A DNA stretch of 64,000 nt from Cecembia rubra. GTDB taxonomy: Bacteria; Bacteroidota; Bacteroidia; Cytophagales; Cyclobacteriaceae. How positions within the stretch are numbered: position 1 is the first letter of the stretch; the number at the start of each line of letters is the position of its first letter. Under the pieces are notes generated by a model, which did not search any database, was not told the DNA's origin, and saw only the letters and a list, made by a program, of their open reading frames with translations. The stretch is taken from contig NZ_PYGF01000009.1 in the NCBI RefSeq assembly GCF_003014575.1, positions 62,001 to 126,000 on the forward strand. Reading direction: 5' to 3'. Shown here one piece after another: positions 60,008-64,000 of the stretch. The translations under genes were made by a program, and so were the position numbers.

Positions 60008-62734
60008 GTGAGTACAAGGAGAATTGTAATAACCTTGCTGATAATATTCGGATTAGCAGGGGGAATTTTCTATTTTGTTAAGTCGGGATTTCTTTTTTCC
60101 AAAAGAAATGCCATTGAATTGGTTTCCGCAGAGGCCGTACTTGTTTTTGAAACAACTGAGCCGGTAATGGCCTGGAATCAATTGGTTACCCAACCCTTCT
60201 GGAGCCGGATTTCGGAATTGCCAGCATTAGATCAGGCCCAATATCAGGTGATGACTTTGGATAGCCTTTTGGGAAAAGGTGGTAAACTGGAAAGGGCCCT
60301 AAAAGGCAATCAATTTGTAATGTCTTGGCATCCGGTAGGCAGAGAAGAATTTGATTTTTTGTTCACCATATCTTTTAGAGATCTTTCAAACCTTGATATT
60401 TTGAAAGATTTAGAAAATAATCTTCCCCCACTTTCAAGAATCAATACCAGAAGTTACAGCAATGTGGAGATCAAGGAATTTCAAAGTCTTGACCTGGAAA
60501 GAAATTTGAGTTATGCAATAATTGGAAATGTATTTGTGGCCAGTTATAGCTCTTTTTTGGTTGAGGATGCCATCCGCTATGCCCAGAATAGCAATCTATT
60601 GAATTTCAAATCAAGTAATAAGCAGCTTTTTGATGCATTGCCCAGACCCAAAGGCTTAGGGGTGATCAGGATATCCGGACAAGCAATAGGCAAAGTTATA
60701 AACGGGATAAGTAGAAATGCTGAATTTAAAATGATTGAAAGCTTTTCCAGGAATGGGATTGCTGCAAATCTAGAGCTAAAATTTTTGAATGATCAAGTGA
60801 TCATGGAAGGTCATGCTTATTTTTCGGATGGTAAGGAATTCGACTTTACTGCTTCTAAATCAGGAAACCCAAAAAGTTTTCAGAACCTGGTAAGTAATAG
60901 AACAGCTGTGTACCAACAATACCACTTGGAAGATCTAGCCCAAATTTCCAAACTAGAAGATAAAGGCTTCCAATTTACCAGTACACTTAAAGGAGATATC
61001 GAGAAATCCTTAATTGACAAAGGGTTTTTAAATGATCTGACAGGAGAGGCAGCGTTTCTTCTGTTCGAATTGATAAGCAATGAACCTCAGGACAAAATAC
61101 TTTTACTCCAGGTAAACCAAATTCAAAATAAGATCCAATTATTAAGAGCTTTCAATGCCGGTATTGATCGTTCTGAATTGGAAGAATTCCCTTCAGATTT
61201 TTATCAGCAGATGGAGATCATCAGGATAGCTTCAGAAGAATTTCCCGCACACCTGTTCGGAGGTAAATTCCAAGGTTTTTCAGATACCTATATTACAGTT
61301 GTCAACGATGTGCTGGTATTTGCAAATAGCAGTAAAGCCATAAAACTTTTCATCGATGACATCAATAATGACAATACCTGGGGGAAATCTTTAAACCAGA
61401 GAAAGTTGATTGATAATTTGTCTCCTGAAAATGGATTTTATTTTATGCTTGATATCCATCGGTTTTGGAGCGCAATAATTGAAAACAGTTCTCCAAACTG
61501 GAAGTCATTTTTTCAAAAATATGCCCCGCAGTTGAAATCTTTTGAACTGCTTAATCTTAAAGTAAAGGAAGAAGGAAAGAATAATGCTGTCATTTTAGAG
61601 TTAGGCTACAGTATGAATCCTATCAAATCAGTACAAGATGTATTGTTGACAGAAAATAGGACAGTAGCATTCAGCAATAGACTTACTTATGGACCGATTG
61701 TTGTTCAAAATTTTATTGACCGCAGTCAGGAATTTGTTGTGCAAGATGAAGCAAATAACCTGTATTTGTTGACTTCAGAAGGGGAGCAGGTATTCGGTTA
61801 TAATTTGGATGGGCCGATTGTCTCAGGCATTCACCAAGTTGATTTTTTCAAAAATGGTAAGTTACAACTGTTATTTGCTACCCAAAATCAGGTTTATATC
61901 ATTGACAGGTTGGGCAATTTGGTTTCAGGTTTCCCTGTTCGCATAGAAGGGCAGACCATTTCTCACCTCAATGTAGTAGATTACAGTAATTCCAGGGATT
62001 ACAGATACTTTATCGCCTCGGAGGAAGGGAATCTTTATTTGTTGGATAAAAATGGAAATCAACTGGAAGGTTGGAATCCAAAATCTATCAGTGGACCTGT
62101 AGCTACTGCTCCTGCACATCATAGAATTGCCGGGGTAGGCGATAGAATGGTGGCTTTATCTTCAAAAGGTCAATTGTATTTCTTCAATAGGAGGGGCGAG
62201 CCGGAGCTAGGCTCTCCTATTAGATTGGGGGATGAATTAAGGTCAGATTATATTCTTTTGGAGCGAGGAAGTGCACAGGAAAGCCGACTTGTAACCATTA
62301 CCAAGGAAGGTGAAGTTGTACAGGTAAATCTCAAAGGAGAATTGACTTACAGAAATCAACTTTTAAGGCCTGATAGGGAAAGTAAATTTTATCTGATCAA
62401 AGACCAAAAGGATGATCGTTATGTTTTTGCTGTACATGAGTACAATAAAGTAACAGTTTTGGACAGCGAATATAAAACAGTATTCAGTGTGGATGTATTT
62501 TCCGAAAATCTGGAATTTCAGTATTTCTCTTTCGGGACTGACAAAAATATTTTTGTCATAGTGGACAAGAGCCAGGAATTCATTTACCTGTATAATTTGG
62601 ATGGAATTCTTCTTAATACCCTTCCTATCATTGGGGACCACAAAGTAGAGATCAGGTATTCAGGTAGCCAAAACCAGTATTCGATTTATTCGATTTCAGG
62701 GAATAAATTTGCTGAATATAAGTTGCCAATTTAA
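60008..62734 (+). CDS. Membrane-anchored protein with C-terminal propeller-like repeats
   Basis: 908 residues, starting at a GTG that follows an A/T-rich gap; no ATG nearby is in frame. A single transmembrane helix (about 5-24) acts as anchor or uncleaved signal. The region about 35-540 resembles DUF3352-type proteins of unknown role (AEAVLVFETTEPVMAW). From about 560 to 900, repeats of the type NNLYLLTSEGEQVFGYNLDG, NQVYIIDRLGNLVSGFP and GNLYLLDKNGNQLEGW form a beta-propeller of the PQQ-like kind. I do not recognise a specific function. The gene is monocistronic between two terminators. Confidence 0.75.
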   Translation: MSTRRIVITLLIIFGLAGGIFYFVKSGFLFSKRNAIELVSAEAVLVFETTEPVMAWNQLVTQPFWSRISELPALDQAQYQVMTLDSLLGKGGKLERALKGNQFVMSWHPVGREEFDFLFTISFRDLSNLDILKDLENNLPPLSRINTRSYSNVEIKEFQSLDLERNLSYAIIGNVFVASYSSFLVEDAIRYAQNSNLLNFKSSNKQLFDALPRPKGLGVIRISGQAIGKVINGISRNAEFKMIESFSRNGIAANLELKFLNDQVIMEGHAYFSDGKEFDFTASKSGNPKSFQNLVSNRTAVYQQYHLEDLAQISKLEDKGFQFTSTLKGDIEKSLIDKGFLNDLTGEAAFLLFELISNEPQDKILLLQVNQIQNKIQLLRAFNAGIDRSELEEFPSDFYQQMEIIRIASEEFPAHLFGGKFQGFSDTYITVVNDVLVFANSSKAIKLFIDDINNDNTWGKSLNQRKLIDNLSPENGFYFMLDIHRFWSAIIENSSPNWKSFFQKYAPQLKSFELLNLKVKEEGKNNAVILELGYSMNPIKSVQDVLLTENRTVAFSNRLTYGPIVVQNFIDRSQEFVVQDEANNLYLLTSEGEQVFGYNLDGPIVSGIHQVDFFKNGKLQLLFATQNQVYIIDRLGNLVSGFPVRIEGQTISHLNVVDYSNSRDYRYFIASEEGNLYLLDKNGNQLEGWNPKSISGPVATAPAHHRIAGVGDRMVALSSKGQLYFFNRRGEPELGSPIRLGDELRSDYILLERGSAQESRLVTITKEGEVVQVNLKGELTYRNQLLRPDRESKFYLIKDQKDDRYVFAVHEYNKVTVLDSEYKTVFSVDVFSENLEFQYFSFGTDKNIFVIVDKSQEFIYLYNLDGILLNTLPIIGDHKVEIRYSGSQNQYSIYSISGNKFAEYKLPI

Positions 62735-62740
62735 TATTTG

Positions 62741-62774
62741 GCCTCTCTTATAATCAGGTAGGGGAGGCTTTTTT
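62741..62774 (+). terminator. Terminator after the propeller-type gene
   Basis: GCCTCTC and GGGAGGC pair with one G-T wobble around a 14-nt loop, followed by six T. Confidence 0.7.
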
Positions 62775-62806
62775 GTTTTTTCTTTTCCAACTTTTTGCGA
62801 TGTTAT

Positions 62807-62814
62807 TACTTTTG
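62807..62814 (+). promoter_or_regulatory. -7 box of the MscS gene
   Basis: TACTTTTG, an exact TAnnTTTG match followed by CG, 28 bp before the ATG at 62843. Nineteen bp upstream TTTC stands in for TTTG (one mismatch). Confidence 0.5.
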
Positions 62815-62842
62815 CGCAGGAAAAGACTGAATATGTAATCCC

Positions 62843-64000
62843 ATGCAGCAATTCAAGATTAAGATTTTGATTCTTATTTTTACGTTTTTCTATTCATCCA
62901 TTTTTGCTCAGGTAGTGTTGGATGACCAATTGGTTCCTATAGAAGAAGAGGATTACCATAACCTGAAGACTCCTTATCATACAACTTTGACCTTCTTTTT
63001 AAATCTAAGAGAGGATAATTATGATCCAAAAGCTGCCGCAATGGCACTGAACTTAGGTCCAGAACGTGAGAAGGAAGGTGAAAAATTAGCTGTAAAACTC
63101 AAACAGATTTTTGATGGGAATGGAGTATTCATAAAGTTTTTGGAAGTCCCCAATGAGCCGGATTTTTTTGATTCGGTTTTCAGCAATCAGGCAAAATTTT
63201 TTTACGATACCAAAAAGCTGCCTCTGGTATACCTTGAAAAAATCAATAATGAATGGAAGTTCAGTGCGTTTACGGTTTCCCAGATTGATGAAATGCATAG
63301 GGTCACCTATCCTTATGGAACTGACCGCTTATTGAACATTTTACCTAAGATGGGCAATGAAGTTTATATAGGATTGCACTTCTGGCAATTGGCGGGTCTC
63401 TTCCTTCTTATTCTCTTGCTTTTTGTAGCGCATAAGCTGATTACTTTTTTATTGGACAAGGTATTTCTCTATTTGGTGGCCAAAATGGGATATGGCTATG
63501 TAGGAGAAAAGTACCTTCTTCCGGTGGCCAGAATTACCAGTATTTACTTGATCGTTGTACTGTCTTCCCTTTTTATCAGGTTATTGCAGTTGCCAGTGGA
63601 GGTGGTTTCTATGGTGATCAAAGTGCTCAATGCTGCCAAGCCATTGGTAATCACAATTGTGTTTTATAAAATTGTGGACATAGTTTCTCTGTATTTTGCG
63701 AAACTGGCTGAGAAGACAGAATCCACGCTTGATGATCAACTTGTGCCTTTGTTGCGCAAAACCTTGAAAGCATTTGTGGTCATCGTAGGGACTTTGTTTG
63801 TTCTCAAAGAGGGGCTTGAAGTAGATATTGTCCCTTTTCTTACAGGACTTTCCATAGGGGGGCTTGCTTTTGCCCTGGCTGCTCAGGATACCATCAAAAA
63901 CTTTTTTGGTTCCATCATGATTTTTATCGATAAGCCATTTCAAGTTGGGGATTGGATTACTTCAGGAGATGTTGACGGAACTGTGGAAGAAGTGGGTTTT
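62843..64000 (+). CDS. Mechanosensitive ion channel (MscS family), 3' partial
   Basis: The frame from the ATG at 62843 stays open to the window edge (386 codons visible). A signal peptide ends at SSIFA with Gln at +1, followed by a periplasmic domain (about 22-175), then membrane segments (about 180-200, 225-245, 255-275, 310-325). The pore helix is GLSIGGLAFALAAQDTIKNFFG and the beta domain begins with FIDKPFQVGDWIT. MscS channels open on membrane tension to release solutes in osmotic downshock; the extra N-terminal periplasmic domain is a family variation. The C-terminus is beyond the window. Confidence 0.9.
   Translation, partial: MQQFKIKILILIFTFFYSSIFAQVVLDDQLVPIEEEDYHNLKTPYHTTLTFFLNLREDNYDPKAAAMALNLGPEREKEGEKLAVKLKQIFDGNGVFIKFLEVPNEPDFFDSVFSNQAKFFYDTKKLPLVYLEKINNEWKFSAFTVSQIDEMHRVTYPYGTDRLLNILPKMGNEVYIGLHFWQLAGLFLLILLLFVAHKLITFLLDKVFLYLVAKMGYGYVGEKYLLPVARITSIYLIVVLSSLFIRLLQLPVEVVSMVIKVLNAAKPLVITIVFYKIVDIVSLYFAKLAEKTESTLDDQLVPLLRKTLKAFVVIVGTLFVLKEGLEVDIVPFLTGLSIGGLAFALAAQDTIKNFFGSIMIFIDKPFQVGDWITSGDVDGTVEEVGF

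Noticed and set aside
1-64000. tRNA, rRNA, CRISPR arrays, insertion sequences, prophage or integrase genes
   Set aside because: Intergenic regions were read for cloverleaf-like arms, spaced repeats and terminal inverted repeats; none was convincing, and no transposase or integrase motif appears in any frame.

Overview
The window looks like chromosomal DNA of a Bacteroidota member, most likely order Cytophagales (Cyclobacteriaceae-like). Evidence: low to moderate GC, a SusC/SusD pair, type IX secretion (T9SS) parts and substrates (PorP/SprF-like, PorD/DUF4835, type A and type B C-terminal sorting domains), an RNA polymerase omega-like subunit of the Bacteroidota type, many lipoproteins with a short LxxC lipobox, and exact Bacteroidota promoter boxes (TTTG, 19-20 bp, TAnnTTTG). 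No rRNA, tRNA, CRISPR array, transposase or phage gene was seen. The genus call is inference.

Layout. 1-1786: end of a sugar-metabolism cassette (TIM-barrel isomerase, lipoprotein cytochrome c, DUF1080 lipoprotein). 1829-5026: rhodanese lipoprotein, transglutaminase-like lipoprotein, a small His/Asp/Glu repeat lipoprotein, PlsC. 5121-9372: fused E1 alpha/beta 2-oxoacid dehydrogenase, PhyH dioxygenase, M48 membrane protease. 9384-20465: PorP/SprF-like protein divergent from an 1843-residue T9SS type B substrate, then yaaA, then a 1171-residue colinear paralogue of the substrate. 20623-23240: MFS transporter and a GH140-like (DUF4038) hydrolase. 23248-41004: a galactoside-type polysaccharide utilisation locus read leftward (susC, susD, GH2, SSS symporter, FAD oxidoreductase, a 36-residue lipoprotein, a GH9-like protein, galK), with a divergent LacI regulator and a perfect 24-bp operator palindrome between them; galM and a second LacI follow. 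42076-56918: housekeeping genes (glutaminyl-cyclase-like M28 lipoprotein, cysS, purH, purN, SPFH lipoprotein, fabI, recN, porD, coaBC, rpoZ, bamD, a T9SS type A protein, an OstA-like protein). 56968-64000: tilS, a cyclic-nucleotide-binding protein, mdh, a large membrane-anchored protein, and the start of an MscS channel gene that runs off the window.

How it fits together. In the PUL, SusCD would import a galactose-bearing oligosaccharide, periplasmic GH2 and GH9-like enzymes would cleave it, the SSS symporter would move the product across the inner membrane, and cytoplasmic GalM/GalK plus the FAD oxidoreductase would process it under LacI control. The most cross-cutting observation is that ten of eleven non-lipoprotein signal peptides in the window are predicted to leave Gln at position +1 of the mature protein, and the window also encodes a glutaminyl-cyclase-like lipoprotein able in principle to convert that Gln to pyroglutamate.
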